Shown: positions 1 to 12,904, counted from the stretch's first letter. The stretch: DNA of 64,000 nt from Blakeslea trispora (GCA_025331445.1 JAIWNE010000005.1:558001-622000), one strand, 5' to 3'. Numbers and translations: made by a program. Notes: generated by a model from the sequence alone, not told the origin.

Positions 1-513
1 TATAAGTCATCATTATTCTTGTTGACCTGAATAAAGCTATCACAATCATCCCTTAATTTACATATAGCTCAATTCCGATTCGCATTTGCTACTGAATCTG
101 AAGTTTCCCAATATTTCAGGTGGTTTTGTTGCAATTTCATGTCTCTTAAATGTGCTCTAGTTGAGAAATAAAGCTTACTTTGCTCAACAATTTGCGAAAG
201 GGAAAGCTATCAATAACAGCTTTACAAGAGCATATGTCATCTCCTTTCTCTGCCGTGTAACTTTTGTCTTTAGTGTTACTTCAAAAGAATATCGTAAACT
301 CGAGGTAAATGTCTTGAGCAGTGAATCTTTTACTTCTCTCCCTCTTTGATCGATCATCATTAGCTGTGAGCTGAATCGAGTTATGGAAGACTCTCTCATG
401 GGAACAAGCGTATTCGTCAGTTTCTACTATATCTTTGCAAGCTAAATAAGTTCGCTCAAAGAGCAGATTATATAAATAAAAAACAAGGATCAAGGAGACT
501 TGGATGAATTAGT
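1..513. other. No gene recognised (3' flank of the zinc-cluster gene)
   Basis: AT-rich sequence with only short overlapping frames that lack any recognisable domain or splice-supported continuation. It lies downstream of the reverse-strand regulator that ends at 514, so part of it is presumably that gene's 3' untranslated region. I see no tRNA, repeat or transposon terminus here. Confidence 0.5.
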
Positions 514-2267
514 TTATTTCTTGTGTAGTTTGGGTCTTCCTCTAGGCTTATGCTGAACATCTTTGCATCCTGTCCTTCCTGTAGCAACACATCGTCTACA
601 GGGCCTCATATCATCGCAGCGCAAATGGGATCGCTTACAATGGTTGCAAGCTTTGTCCACATTACGCCCTTTCTTTGTTGGTAAAGCATGATTGCTGTTC
701 GCTTGTCTAATTTGATACTCCCCATCATCGTCGTCTTCTTCTTCTTCGTATAAGCCTGTATGATTGTGGTCATCCAATAAATCGCCATGATGACTATGGC
801 TCTCTTCGTCTGACAGCAATTGTGAGGATGCAAAACTGCCAATGCTATCTGACACACGCATTGATCTCTGAAGGTTGTTGGATAGAGCTGACAGTGAAGA
901 AGACGAGGTAGTACTATTCATTCGATTAGGAGCACTTCCGCGCCGGTACTTTGTTGATGCGGCTGCTGCTGCTGCTAGACTAAGCGAGGACTCGTACTTT
1001 CCTCCAGATAGTTTGCTACTTTTTTTCATCTGATAGATATTGCTCATTGACTTTCGATATTTGCTGCCCCGATAGCTGTTGGACTTGGGACCCTTTGGCG
1101 AAATCAAGTCCCAGCCTTGTCCGTTGTAATCTCTTGTTCCTCTTGATGTAACACTGTTGCATATGCTAGCATCAGCCATAGTATGGCTTTCTGACAACGA
1201 CATGGCATGTTGGTGTTCACACTCGGGCTTTTTAATTTTGATCATCAGTTTTTCTGGATTGTAGCTTTGTTTTTTGCAAAAACTGTTAGACATAGCAGAG
1301 TGAATAGCTGAAGAAGATGACGAAGAAATAGGGCTGTACTTTGGCGAGTCGGATAGCAAAGGCCAGCGACTCTCATGGTCACTGTTATCATCTGAATGGT
1401 CATACTCGCTATCATCATTAAATGATTCTGGAGATGAGATAAAGTCTCCTTTTGACTGAGGTGTCAGATCGATTTCATCCAGATTAGGGTTGTCAGGTAG
1501 TGAAGAAAGCTGACACATATATGAATGCTTGGCAGAGTCCGCTTTGGCTACAAAAGAATTGACATCCTATTGTTTGTATGGTAATTAATAAATTAGTGAA
1601 GGGCTATTTGCTAGATCTGAGTAGACATTACACTGAGACTGACATAACCACGTGACATTCCTCCTTCAACAGTAACACTTGAATCAAGATGCGTGTTCTC
1701 GTGCATTGTTGATTCTGAATAAAACGGATGAGCTGATGTGTTTTGTGACACCATATCGCCTGTCACAAAGGAAGCCTGTAGAGGAAGAAACGAATCAATT
1801 GGATCATAAAGCCAGTTGTACTGCTGTTTCTGTTGTTGTGTATGGCTATTTGAAAACACTTGCGGATGATGTAGATAGTCATATTCGGCAAGACCAACAG
1901 ATGCGTGCATATTGTGGTTTGTCATTGGCATTGGTTGTTGAATACTTTGCTGGTGCTGAGCTGATTCGTATAGATACTCATGGGTATAATTAGTGCTATG
2001 ATTGATTTGATTATGCGGAGTGTATTGCAGGTAAGAATTAGATGCAGAAGCAAGAGAGTTGTAAATATCTTCTGGAATTACATTGTTTTGGTACTGTTGG
2101 TAAATTAGTTTCTTGTCTATTATATTATACAATGAATTGAAGCCATTATAGTTGGTATTAGAGCTCATCAAATGGCTGTTTTCTTGCAATTGCATCCCAT
2201 GAATCAACTCGGCATCCAACGCATCATCCATGTCAAACAATTGAGGATAAGAATAACTGGTGTCCAT
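514..2267 (-). CDS. Zn(II)2Cys6 transcription factor with C-terminal zinc cluster
   Basis: Probable nuclear DNA-binding regulator of 562 residues in two exons (2267-1632 and 1566-514). The 65-base intron has donor GTAATG and acceptor ATAG, and phase 0 is preserved. The N-terminal exon is rich in Gln, Asn, Tyr and His. The middle is Ser-rich with acidic runs. The six-cysteine fungal zinc cluster sits at about residues 519-546 with spacing C-x2-C-x6-C-x5-C-x2-C-x7-C. It is followed at once by the AT-hook-like PRGRPK near the C-terminus. Most fungal zinc-cluster proteins carry this domain N-terminally, so its position is unusual. The 5' leader contains a long CT repeat. The target genes cannot be inferred. 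The family is clear and the specific regulator is not. Confidence 0.85.
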
Positions 2268-2325
2268 ATAAATACAACTTTTTGTTTGTTCGGTGTTTAT
2301 CTAAGTGTGAGAGCAAGTATGCAAA

Positions 2326-2327
<2 letters not shown>

Positions 2328-2419
<92 letters not shown>
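2328..2419. repeat. (AG)46 microsatellite in the leader of the zinc-cluster gene
   Basis: About 46 uninterrupted AG dinucleotides. On the coding (reverse) strand it is a (CT)n polypyrimidine tract about 60 bases upstream of the start codon at 2267, so it falls in the promoter or 5' untranslated region. Such tracts are length-variable and can act as promoter elements. Confidence 0.95.
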
Positions 2420-2422
<3 letters not shown>

Positions 2423-3887
2423 TAGTTGTGGCAGAAAGATAGGAAGAACAAGAGAAAGAGAGATCAGAAGAGAACAAGACTGAAAGCAAGAGAACCAATA
2501 CAATCAATGTATCTAGTTAAATAGATCTGCTTTAATGGCTACTGTTTTTTGTACATTCTTTGCCTAGATATGAAAGTCATAATTTAATAGTAAAAAATGA
2601 AAGTTACATAGATGAAGAACATTTAATTGCCCAAAAGAATAAATGTAATTATAAAATAGCTCTCTCTGATTACAGTATTTAAGAGTAAATTACTAATATA
2701 GTCAATTGAATGTTCTACTACAGTTGTGTAGTACTTTTTGTTTCAATCTGCCTTTGTATTATATGCTTCTATTTTCTCTTCTAACCTGTATGAGCTACAA
2801 AACAAGAAGAAAAAAGGAATGTATGCCTCGTTCAATAATAAATGCATCCATTTCTAATATCGTACTATTTTATATTCAATTTGATTTTTTCTGACCATCC
2901 GATCCATAATTTCGGTTTCCATTGTTCCTTCCAAACTTGTTGCCCATTCCTTTTTGTCTTTTACTTGACTGAGCAAAAAAAAAAGTATAAGCAAATAGCA
3001 TATCAACAATAATAAAAGAATTTCGATAGCGACTGTCTATATAAACACACATCAACCTTTGTTTGTTTATAGCAATAAAAGGTTACAATTATTGTAGTTG
3101 ACAGGACCTTGAAGCCGTTATAAGAAATCGGTTTATTCATTCCTTCTTGTAGCCTATGACGTATTCGCTAAAAGCAGATCCATATTTTTGTTTATTGTTT
3201 CATGTTTACTAGTTGATCCCCCCCCCCTCTGATAAATGCATAGAAGAAATGACTTGGGAGCAACGGTTTATAAAGACAGAACTCAAGTCAAGCTTATCAT
3301 TGTAGTGATTTTGAATGCAAAAGACAATTAACGTATATTTCATTCTATGATAAATATTTCAGTACAAAACAAACTGTTTAAATTTATTTTCTTCTGTTTT
3401 TCTTTCGTTTGTAAAGCTATACAACACACACATACACACACAAGATATAGCCCCTATATTCGCTTTCAATGGCACGAGAGAGAAAGACAAGCAAGTCTCT
3501 CTCTCTCTGGCTTCCCTTCTTTTATTGTTACTATTGTCTAACTGCCAACAATAATTAACAATTGCCTAATTGTACTGCTTATGATGGAAATGCAGAATTT
3601 AAGATTTAACAGTTTGTTTAAATGACACTATCGAATTCTATTTTTCTTTCTTTTTGGCGCGCAAAATGCATAACTTGCGTAAATTCCCCAGACTCTGATC
3701 TACTTGACAAACTTCAGAATAGCCCGCCTTTTTGTTAACTTTATATTATAGTGGTGGATCATCATTCCCCCTTTTGTTTTAATAAAACAATACGTATCAT
3801 TCAACGGTTTTGTCTATCCTTCTTTTTATTATTATTATTACTATACATGCTATCTATGGTAGCACTTTAACAGTTATAAGATCATCT
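2420..3887. other. Intergenic region, no gene supported
   Basis: Shared upstream/downstream space between two reverse-strand genes. It contains A/T runs, a C9 run near 3220 and a short CA/CT-rich patch near 3425-3510. The open frames are short and low-complexity. No RNA gene was recognised. Confidence 0.6.
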
Positions 3888-4561
3888 TCATTCCTCGTCG
3901 CTACTAGGAATGTCGCTATATGCTGCCAACAAGGAAAGAGACTCTGATGATGGTTTTATTGCCTTTTCGTCTGTCTTTTTCATTTTCTTTTCCGGTAACT
4001 TTTTCTCGACACTTTCTTCGTCACTGCTACTATCTTCTTGACGTCTCTTCTTGACAAACAAAGCTCCCTTCTTTGATTGATTGTTTTTTATCAGCTTACT
4101 TGGTTTCGAGAAAGAAGATGTCTTCTTTTCATCCAAGATAGGAGCTGCAACAGAAGGCGTTGATTTTGCACTCTCAACTGCCATTCGATATTCTTCCAAC
4201 TCAAGCTTCTCGCTCAGTCTTCTTTGACTTTCCACCTTTTCTTTCTCATCCGCCAAGATTTTGAAATACTCAGCTTCTTCTTCATTCACGCGCTTGATTT
4301 GGTTCGCAAAACGTGATTCCTCAAAGAACTTTTCCTCTTTTATTGCTTTCTGCTCTTGAAGTCTTTCATATAAAGTACGTGGATCGTATACTTCGTTGGA
4401 TGCTAATCAACTGCTCTGTAAGACTTTGTCGATCTCATCAGTTAGTCAGTTAACAAAACCCTACCATTACTTGACTCATTCTTGTCTGTACTGATTTGTG
4501 TTTCTGTGTTGTCTTCAACGACTGAGCGAGAGACGAAAGAGCTTTTGATGTTGAAAGACAT
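3888..4561 (-). CDS. NIP30/FAM192A (PSME3IP1)-like protein
   Basis: Small charged, probably nuclear protein of 203 residues in two exons (4561-4465 and 4402-3888). The 62-base intron (donor GTAGGG, acceptor GATTAG) joins in phase 1. Exon 1 gives MSFNIKSSFVSRSVV. Exon 2 begins ASNEVYDPRTLYERLQEQK and continues through ...RFANQIKRVNEEEAEYF. This is the conserved NIP30 N-terminal domain, with its 'VYDPRxLYERLQEQK' signature. The C-terminus is Lys/Ser/Asp-rich and ends DIPSSDEE, like the acidic, phosphorylatable tail of the human protein that binds proteasome activator PA28-gamma. Fungal function is unknown. Many fungi lack PA28-gamma, so partner inference is weak. Confidence 0.85.
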
Positions 4562-6942
4562 TACTTAAGAGATCAACTCAATAAATCAAAAAAAAAAAAA
4601 TCCACAAGATTAATGCTACAATGTATTTTACTTGAAATAGAGACGATTTAGCTATATTTTTTAGACAAACTATTAAAACAATGTAAACAATATCATCTAT
4701 AAGCAAATACCTTGTGAGGTCAAACACACTTTCATTGTTGACTCTTTTGAGATCTACTGCTAGGGAGAGTAATCAAAATAAAAAAAAATAAAGTCAAAAG
4801 CGCGTTTTAATCCTTTTAGAGGTAATTGGGCAGTTATACTTTAAAAATCATGTTATGAAAAGCTTTATAAGCATATAAAACAAATTTCATTTTGTATAAT
4901 CTTTATTGAAGTCTAAAAAGGATCAGCTTCTATTTCGTGTTAGATTAGCAATCAACTATATAATGTTGTAGTCAGAGCTGAGACGGTTAGATTAAATTGC
5001 GGAAAACTCTCACTTTCGAAGCTTACCAGTAGCAGTTACTCTAGATCAAGCACGTGTCTAACCATTGAAACATGACGCTATACATTAACTATCAAGATAT
5101 TGTTATATGGCTTCTCTCAGCGCCTTGTCATTGCCTTTTGAAATACTTAGGCCGATGATTCCTGTATGCAGGTTGATGGGTCATAGGTGAAATAACCAAG
5201 CTAAAGAGCCTAGTACCTCGCCTGTTTGAAGGCTCTAAATAGTGGCTAAAAAACTAGCACTTGAACAAGTAATTGACGGACTATCTTGCATCGAACCATT
5301 CTATTCTCAAAAACACGCGAATAGAAGAACCTTTTAGAAGAGATTTAGGATCACACATTCTGTTATGTGTCAGATGTTTGATATTTCATTATACCATTAT
5401 ACCAGAATACTATACTCTGGCTTCTTTATTTTTTGAATTGTACCTTCTTTCTATGACTTGCAATGATACACTTTTTGTGCTTATACGTAGCATTCAATTA
5501 ATCTTTAAGTATGCTGCTTGAGTGTTCTAAAGAAAACGCATGTTTACTTTTCAGGTCTGTTATATCAAACCTCAAATAGAAAACCATGTGATCAGTAAAC
5601 CATTGGATTTGCGCTATTGCAATGACATTTAAATTTAATTTGAACCGTTACAGAACAAACGGTTGTTTTGCAGTAACTTGGTAATCGAGTAGCGCATATA
5701 TATAAGAGCAAAGGCAGCAAGGTTATATGTGATGAGCATCAGGTATTAAATCATCAAACTACAATAAGGGTAAAGGGTAAAAGCAAAAGGAGAATAGATT
5801 TGAATGTATATTTTTATACTCGAGTATATGATAAAAATGAAGTGAAATAAAATGGAAGAGATTTGATATAACATAATGAACCAAAGTAAGTTTTGATATG
5901 AGATGCTGATAATACTAAAGGTTAGAACATAATGTAACTAAGAAACAGATATAAGTATAGTTTTGTTAGAGATAGAAATAAATATTGACATAAACATTGT
6001 ATGAATAATGATGAGTCAAAGTGAAAGCTAGACAAGTTACATTTAACCATTATAGATGTGTTCAAGTGAAAGACTTGCTGAGACAAAAGAACATAAAAAT
6101 GCCAACAGGTAAAATAAGAAAGCAGCCAAACAAAGAATGTTTGTGAGATGCTGAATAGTGTTACGAGCAATAATTTAGCACTTCATAATTATATGCTTTA
6201 GTATTATTCTACTTCTTTTACTTTATTATACTTCTTTCATCTTATTTTCTTTCATATTATCTATCATTATCTTATTCTAAATATACTTACTATACTATTT
6301 TTATCTATCTTACCCCAATCTCATTTAAAACTCACATTTACATCTATCTATTCAACGAATCAAACTTATTATAACAATCTATCTCACTGAAAACTTTTCA
6401 ATCTTCCCCAACATTATTTGTATTTCACCATTATTATATTATTCAATTGGTTAACAACACCATCAGACTAGCAATGACTCATAAATTTACTTAACTTAGA
6501 TCCTTTTAGATAGGGCTGTCATCAATAGGATGAACAGATATAAATATCAATTAGTTTTATTAAATAAACAAGAAGCTCTTTTCTCCCTCTAACTTTACTA
6601 TATACTTTGACATTAACCTTGCCGCATAGACAGGCTTTCTATTACTAAGACTTCCCTTGATTAACTGCTAATACGCTTAATCATTGTATCATTTATATAT
6701 TTCATTTAACTTACTTTTCTTTTCTTTTCACTTATATCTCTTCTTAAGGTTCGTTACCTAAACAACGTGGTGCTCATTACATAACAATCGTTCCTCTCTT
6801 TGGTTCTATTGTATCATTGACTCTGACTCGTTACTGGCAAAATACTACTTACGTCCTGTAACAATAGAACAACACCTTCTTAAGAACCACCCTACGCCTC
6901 TCAAAAATGAAGACAAGACGAAATCAATAGAAAATAAAAGAG
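4562..6942. other. Long AT-rich intergenic region
   Basis: No open frame here shows a domain or a convincing splice structure. The region contains short A runs and simple T/A/C-rich stretches (6180-6450). It separates the NIP30-like gene from tRNA-Leu. Confidence 0.55.
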
Positions 6943-7025
6943 TGAAGAGAGTGGGATTTGAACCCACGCCTCCGAAGAGATCACGACCTTAACGTGACGC
7001 CTTAGACCAACTCGGCCATCTCTCC
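6943..7025 (-). tRNA. tRNA-Leu(AAG)
   Basis: Read on the reverse strand. Acceptor stem GGAGAGA pairs with TCTCTTC (one G-U pair). The D-arm is GCCGAGTTGGTCTAAGGC. Anticodon stem TCACG/CGTGA closes the 7-base loop TTAAGGT, giving anticodon AAG. There is a long class II variable arm typical of leucine tRNAs, and T-arm GTGGG-TTCAAAT-CCCAC with discriminator A. No intron is present. A T-rich pol III terminator follows at about 6930-6940. The gene is 83 bases without CCA. The CACTA element is inserted 58 bases upstream of its 5' end. Confidence 0.93.
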
Positions 7026-7083
7026 ACATTTTTTTGTCAGTTTTACGTAGATATCAGGTTTTATAATTTAATTATAACGCCTC

Positions 7084-7095
7084 ACTACAGAAAAT
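7084..7095 (+). repeat. CACTA left terminal inverted repeat
   Basis: CACTACAGAAAA, immediately preceded by the target duplication CCT. Within the next 120 bases are motif copies GTAACTCATG (about 7111) and CATGAGTTAT (about 7129), and a weaker TATAACTCGA (about 7181). Confidence 0.92.
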
Positions 7096-8926
7096 TGGGT
7101 TTTTCGGCCCGTAACTCATGCCCGAAAACATGAGTTATAGGGGTTGTTATAGAGGGTTATTTTGCAGCAAATTTATAACTCGATGAAAAATGGTCAGAAT
7201 GAGCTGAGACTTGGCATGAGTATATCTTTAACTATCTAGAATACATTTTTGCAAAAAAATTGAGACCTTTACAGCAAGTATTCATTGCTTTATAGCTGTT
7301 TAATTTCTAGTATTCTTTAACGTGTAAAAAAAAAATAATAAATTAATTTCAAAGTGTTTAAAAGTCCGGTTTTTACCTCTACCAAATTTTCCTCTGCTAA
7401 AAATCAATTCAAAGCAAAATGAATCCATCAACCTGATTGGCTGAAACACTTTATTTTTTTTCTAAAGCATAAAGAAATTATGCAGTGTGCTAATGTTGTT
7501 GGTACATGTTGCAATGCTGCACATGAAGAGGCAGTGAGTAGTTCGTAGTGCTGCAAAAGTATTCCTGTTCTATTAGGAAAGGACTTTTGCGAATAGTTTA
7601 TCGAAACAGTGGCTCATGAGCTCGTTATTCTCTTTATAAAAATAAAATAAAATAAAAACACTGCTTTAAAAAGAGTGATGCTGGTTATTTTGTACAAGTT
7701 GAAGAAAGAGTAATGATGTCGTTGTTCTTTTCACTAAATGAAAAAGAGGTATCGAAAAGTTCATGCTGAATAACAAAAAAAAAGAGAAGCTCGATACAAC
7801 CGAAAAAAAGAGATTAATAAAAAAAAATAAAAAAAAGAGAGAGGAATTACTGTAGTCATGTAAAAGGTAAATTATTTTTTATTTGAAAGTGTGAACTAAC
7901 AATCAGGAAAGGCTCTGATAAAGACTGTAATGTACACTAATGTCTTGAATAGCTTTGGGTTGTTTAAAAGAAAAAAAAAAGATTTAAACATATGCTGTCG
8001 CTCAAAAAATTGTTTATAAAGAGAATGCTTCTACATTACTTCCAACTGTTTGTGCGAATCACTGTTGCTGGTCTCAAGAGTGCAGTATATTGAGCAAGCC
8101 CACTTAAAATTACTAGATAAAAGAAGTCGAACGTTTCTTTTTGCAGATAAAGATTCACTAGTTAAAGCTTTGCATGTAAAACAACTTCATATAAAGAAAT
8201 AAAAAAAAAGCCGGTGGTTTATTGTTGTTATTAGAGTTCGTTATTTAGTATTTCTACAAGTTGAGATGAGCTTATATGGTTTGCGTAGTCTGATCAGTCG
8301 TATGTTGCAACTGAGATTCTCTTAAAGTCGATAGTCTTGAATTAAAAAAAAAAAAGAGTATTCTCCTACTGTAACCAATTAAAAAAATCAAAGGTAAAGA
8401 AAAGTCAGCAACACCAGCAAGCGTAGTCAAAAAAAAAAAAAAACTCTGATCGGTCTCGAATATTTAATAGCAGATAGCTGTATTTGAACAAACTTCTTTA
8501 CATTGGATATATTAGGAAGGCATCTTATCCTAAAACAGAGTAAAGGAGTATAAAGAATGAGAGTGTAGTCTTTGACTGTAATAGTTAATGAGATAATATA
8601 CACATTAATTTAAATAAAAAGCTTTGCTGTATCCATAGATACCAAAATCATAAAATGTTTCGGTTTAATATACATCTACCAAAAGGGATCATTCATCAAC
8701 CGACATCCTTAATCATCCAAAGACATTGTTTCCGATCAAAGGTTTCTAATCAATAAAAGTTTTCATTTGTCCTTGATCAAGGAACGAATAATATGTTGCT
8801 CAACTCATTCGATTTTTATCAAAGCAGACAAATTTTGAAGAGAGAAAAAGTATAAAAGGACCATTGAAAAAACCACTTGAATGACCATATATTCTTTATT
8901 CTAAATCCATCAATTACCTTACCGAA

Positions 8927-11813
8927 ATGTCTACTCGTATTACTGAAAGATGTTACTACTGTCACTGTGATGAATGTGGTGTGGTGATTACACCATATTG
9001 AATATAATAATATACTAGAACAATAACTTAAATAAGAAGACAATCACTTGTACCAAAATACAACACATAATTAGACATGGGAAATCGACTCATGCAAATA
9101 ATCAGACTCAAGCAGTATAACCTAAAAGAAGTACTTAAATGCTTACTCATAATAAAAAGGTGGGGAAATTACACAAAGCCCAAATCAAAGTTTACCAAAC
9201 TTAAAGTCCTAATCCAACTGTATTCAGGAACGGTAAAAATACAGGACAATGGTAGAACACTGGAAGAAGACCTCAACCGTCATATAAAGATTATTTCCCT
9301 TATATTTTATGAGAATAAGGATTAGTAAAATCCATTCACATTCGAGTAGACACAGACTTTAGAAATTGTATAAAAACCACTGTATTATTTAGTTTAGAAA
9401 CATTATTCCACTTTTAAAGAATAAAAGGATTATCAAAGTACTTTCTGTCCCGTTGATTCTTTTATTCATAACCCACATTATTTACATGTGGTGTTCTTCC
9501 TCCTCCCAGACCTCTCTTGAACCAAGCTGAATACAATTACCATGTCAGAACCAAGAAGTTTGGAGGTATGAAGTATGCTAAGTGGAGAGCTTCTTACAGT
9601 AAGTATATGACTTGTAAATAACAGCCCTCGATTCTAACTTGTATTTGTTTTTCTTTTCTGTTTAGGTGGAAGAACTGCTGCCGCCACTACACCTGCCTAC
9701 TACCGCAGAAGAGTTGCCACAGTTAGTGCTCCTGTCGATGAAGGTAAACAGTTGAATAAGTCGTGCTGTAGTGTTGAATCGTATCTAACTAGCTTCTAGT
9801 CGACTCAGAGCATTTTGATTCGATGGATTACACTATGGATGAAGCTGTTGATGATGAAGTTGAAGCCAATGACGATGATATTGAGAGTGTTGATGCCGCT
9901 TCTGATGACGAAGATCTATATGATGAATTTGTTTCTTGTTGTAAGTAGTATTCTATTATTATCAGTTAGAACGATAGACTAATTCTCATGTTTCTTTTCA
10001 CTTAGCCAACAAAATCCCTCAGTCTGAGACTTCCAAGATCCTTTCGTCCATGGTCTCCAAACTACACGACAACAACCTTTCAAATGTCCTGACTGAAGAT
10101 GTAATGCAAACCCTCAACAAGGTACTAGAAATTCATGGCGACGAATATCGATTTCCAAAAACTGTGGCTACCTTTGTCGACCGTAATTCTCTCAAAGCAT
10201 TGAGCACAGATGGCATAACATACTACGCAGCGTGTCCATCTTGTCACCATCTCACAACCATGGAAAGCGAGCCAACCCAAGAAGAAAAAATTTGTAATCA
10301 GCCATTGCAAGGCGCCATTTTCAAGCCCACTGGATCCGGTGAGTTTTGTAATGGCTTAGTGTATGAAAACGACAAGAGTGTTGAAAATGGCAAGCTTATT
10401 CCCAAGTCAGTTTACTCGTACTGTTCTATTCCCGCTACCTTGAAGAAGTTCTTTTTACGAAAAGGCTTCTCTGACCAAATCAAGGCATGGAAAACCCGTA
10501 ATCCTGCTGAAGAGTATCTTTGCGATGTTTATGATGCTGCTGGCTTTCTTGGGTTCAAGTCCTCTCCTTCCGAGCCTCCTTTCGTTACTCTGTCAAATTA
10601 TAATCTTCTGCTTACTTTAAACATTGACTGGTTTAGTCCATTTGATACAAACCACAGTGTTGGTTGTATCTATCTTACAATCATGAACCTGCCAAAGGAA
10701 AATGGCCGAGACTTAAAGAAGAATATGATCCTTGTTGGCGTGATCCCTGGTCCTTGCGAGCCACCAACTACAGCAATCAACCACTACCTTGTTCCCTTGG
10801 TGAAAGATCTCAAGACGCTCTTGGAAGGTGTGTCAATGAAGATGGTGATGTCAGATGGCACTATACAAAACAACCAAGTCAGAGCATGCTTGTACGCTAT
10901 CAGCTCGGATCTACCAGCCACGAAGAAGCTTGCTGCAAGTATGTCTTTCAACAGTGGATTCGGGTGTCACATGTGTAAAACATTCTTTCCAAGATTTGAA
11001 GGCACAGGTAACAACCGTAACTATTGCCATTGGAACTGCAATGATTGGGAGCCTAGAACAGCAAATGAAACAAAAAGAAGCTCTGAAGCATGGAAAAATG
11101 CAAGGACTGTTGGTGAAAGAAATATGTTGGAGAAGAATAGCGGTGTGAGGTACTCAGTTCTCTTCGAGTTGCCTTACTATTCGTACAGTTGTATCGCTAT
11201 CGAGCCCATGCATGCATTGTACCTCGGTGTTGTCAAGAGGGCACTAAAGACTATGATTCCAGAAGGCGCATTGCCCAGTATCAAGAAGACGATGTCAGAA
11301 AGCATTGCATACGGCCCACACGCTTCCTGTGCCTCAATGGCCAAAAAGATGACAAAAGAGGGTTTCCCCCACGTCAAAGCTGTGGAGTTCAAAACCTTTA
11401 TAACAACCTTCGCCGAGCGTGTCCTCTCCCCTCCTGTTCTCGATGCCTCTGATCACTCTTTGATCATGCATCTGATAAACGCCTTGAAGCTTCTAAACAG
11501 TAACGCGATTAAAAAGACCGATGTTGAAGTAGTTCATCAACACTTACTTTCTTTTGCCCAAGGGTTTGAACAACGGTATGGCACCCGCTCTGTTACTCCC
11601 AATTTCCATTTCATGCTTCACCTCCGTGAATGCATTGATAAATTTGGTCCAATCTCTTGCTTCTGGGGTTTTGGCTTCGAACGCAACAATTTTTTCATCA
11701 AAAATATAACCACGAATCACAAACGTCATTTTGAAAAGACTTACATGCACAGAATGCAACAAATTATTTTTTCAAACGATTATGCTTCTGTTGCTCATTA
11801 TGATTCCAGTTAA
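8927..11813 (+). CDS. CACTA transposase (TNP2-like), multi-exon
   Basis: Catalyses cut-and-paste movement of the element. The main exon runs 10006-11813. Upstream exons resolved by frame and splice sites are 9511-9598, 9666-9743 and 9800-9940, with introns of 56 to 67 bases. They encode a basic then acidic N-terminal region. The start is uncertain: ATG at 8927 opens a Cys/His-rich peptide (RCYYCHCDEC) resembling the zinc-finger N-terminus of such transposases, but its splicing to 9511 is unresolved. The catalytic region shows LTLNIDWFSPF with the first Asp (about residue 193 counted from 10050), then VGCIYLTIMNLP, ILVGVIPGPCEP, SSDLPATKKLA, the C-x2-C pair in GCHMCK, and the late MHALYLGVVKRALK. 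All are hallmarks of Transposase_21/TNP2. No internal stops were found. Confidence 0.85.
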
Positions 11814-12187
11814 ATCTCTTCCTTTGCTTCTTTTTATTATCTATAGACTATTTTTTTTGTATTACTATTCCATATCTTTAATAAAAAAATTATTAAAAAA
11901 GAAAGCATTTGTTATAAAGTTGAAAGTATAATACCCGAGTCATTTCGCGATGACAATAACTTAGCAAGTCGTGTCCTATAAAGCGTTGCTCTGCAACTGG
12001 TTAGTATCCTTGGCCGCATAAAGAACTCGACATATTCATTATTGGCAATTTTGAACGAAAAAAAAAGAGAAAAAGAGAAAAGAGACTGCATTCCAATCGA
12101 TGTATCTTAAATAAATCAATTCATGCATCTCATAATAATTTTCACATTTTTCTCTCACTCTTTTTTAAATCGTCTTAACACTCAACT
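11814..12187. other. Spacer between the two + strand CACTA genes
   Basis: Non-coding, AT-rich. It includes the 3' flank of the transposase and the presumed promoter of the next gene. Confidence 0.5.
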
Positions 12188-12904
12188 ATGTACCAAGAAT
12201 CTGAACAACTCTCAATCAACGGTATGGAACTCGTACCTTTTGGATCAGACAGTTCTATCCACAGAGAAACTATCTTCAAGTTCTCTGAGAAAAATGGTGA
12301 TCCTATGGGCCATGAACAGTTGCGAGAGGATGGCCATGTGTTGGTTTCTTTTGCTAAAAGAGCATCCAACAGACTCAGTCAAGAGGATTTTGAATGTTTA
12401 AAGGCGTATTACGAAAGAAAATACGAGACACCTCTCGAGGTACCCAACGAGGTCCAAAAAGTCAAGAAAATCAAAGTACTTGGATATGTTTACGGTTCCC
12501 GACTGACAGGCCGAAACAATGCAGCACAAGTTTATGCATTTCGTCCTGACGCATATGAGAGTGATGATTTGGAGAGGGTATTGGATACCCGAGGTGAAGA
12601 ACATCTGCGTGCAGGAACCGTGGAGTACTTTTTCTTTCATGACACTGTGTATCATGAAAATGACGAGCGCTTCTTGACCAAGCATTGCTTTGCGTTCGTT
12701 AGCTGGTACAAGAACCCTCGTGTTGGCGTAGAAGACTTTACAACTGGCACGAGCGATACGAATCGTCCTTTTCGTAAGGAATATGAGCAAAAAAGCTCAT
12801 ACAGCATCTTGCCTGTGCATAAATTGTATGTGCCTATAAGCATTTGTGCAACTGAAATCGATGGGGTTTTCGTTGCTCTTCCATTGACACGAATGTTTTT
12901 TTAA
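12188..12904 (+). CDS. CACTA accessory protein, unknown function
   Basis: Uninterrupted 238-codon gene inside the CACTA element, starting MYQESEQLSINGMELVPFG. Its C-terminal half (YFFFHDTVY, KHCFAFVSWYKNPR, SILPVHKLYVPISI, FVALPLTRMFF) resembles the C-terminal beta-rich segment often fused to or accompanying TNP2 and Helitron-type proteins of fungi. That assignment is from general resemblance only. It begins 374 bases after the transposase stop, so it may be a separate gene or an alternatively spliced tail. It converges with the reverse-strand gene, whose stop is 72 bases away. No catalytic motif was recognised. Confidence 0.7.
   Translation: MYQESEQLSINGMELVPFGSDSSIHRETIFKFSEKNGDPMGHEQLREDGHVLVSFAKRASNRLSQEDFECLKAYYERKYETPLEVPNEVQKVKKIKVLGYVYGSRLTGRNNAAQVYAFRPDAYESDDLERVLDTRGEEHLRAGTVEYFFFHDTVYHENDERFLTKHCFAFVSWYKNPRVGVEDFTTGTSDTNRPFRKEYEQKSSYSILPVHKLYVPISICATEIDGVFVALPLTRMFF

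Noticed and set aside
2172..2507. Several open frames on both strands across the AG/CT tract
   Set aside because: They are produced by the dinucleotide repeat (RERERE or SLSLSL) and have no independent support.
9077..9325. 82-codon frame inside CACTA as an independent gene
   Set aside because: Lys/Ile/Leu-rich, AT-driven composition with no similarity. It lies between the putative first exon and the resolved exons of the transposase and may be intronic.
11990..12035. tRNA D-arm-like string GGTTAGTATCC inside the CACTA element
   Set aside because: No acceptor, anticodon or T-arm can be folded around it.
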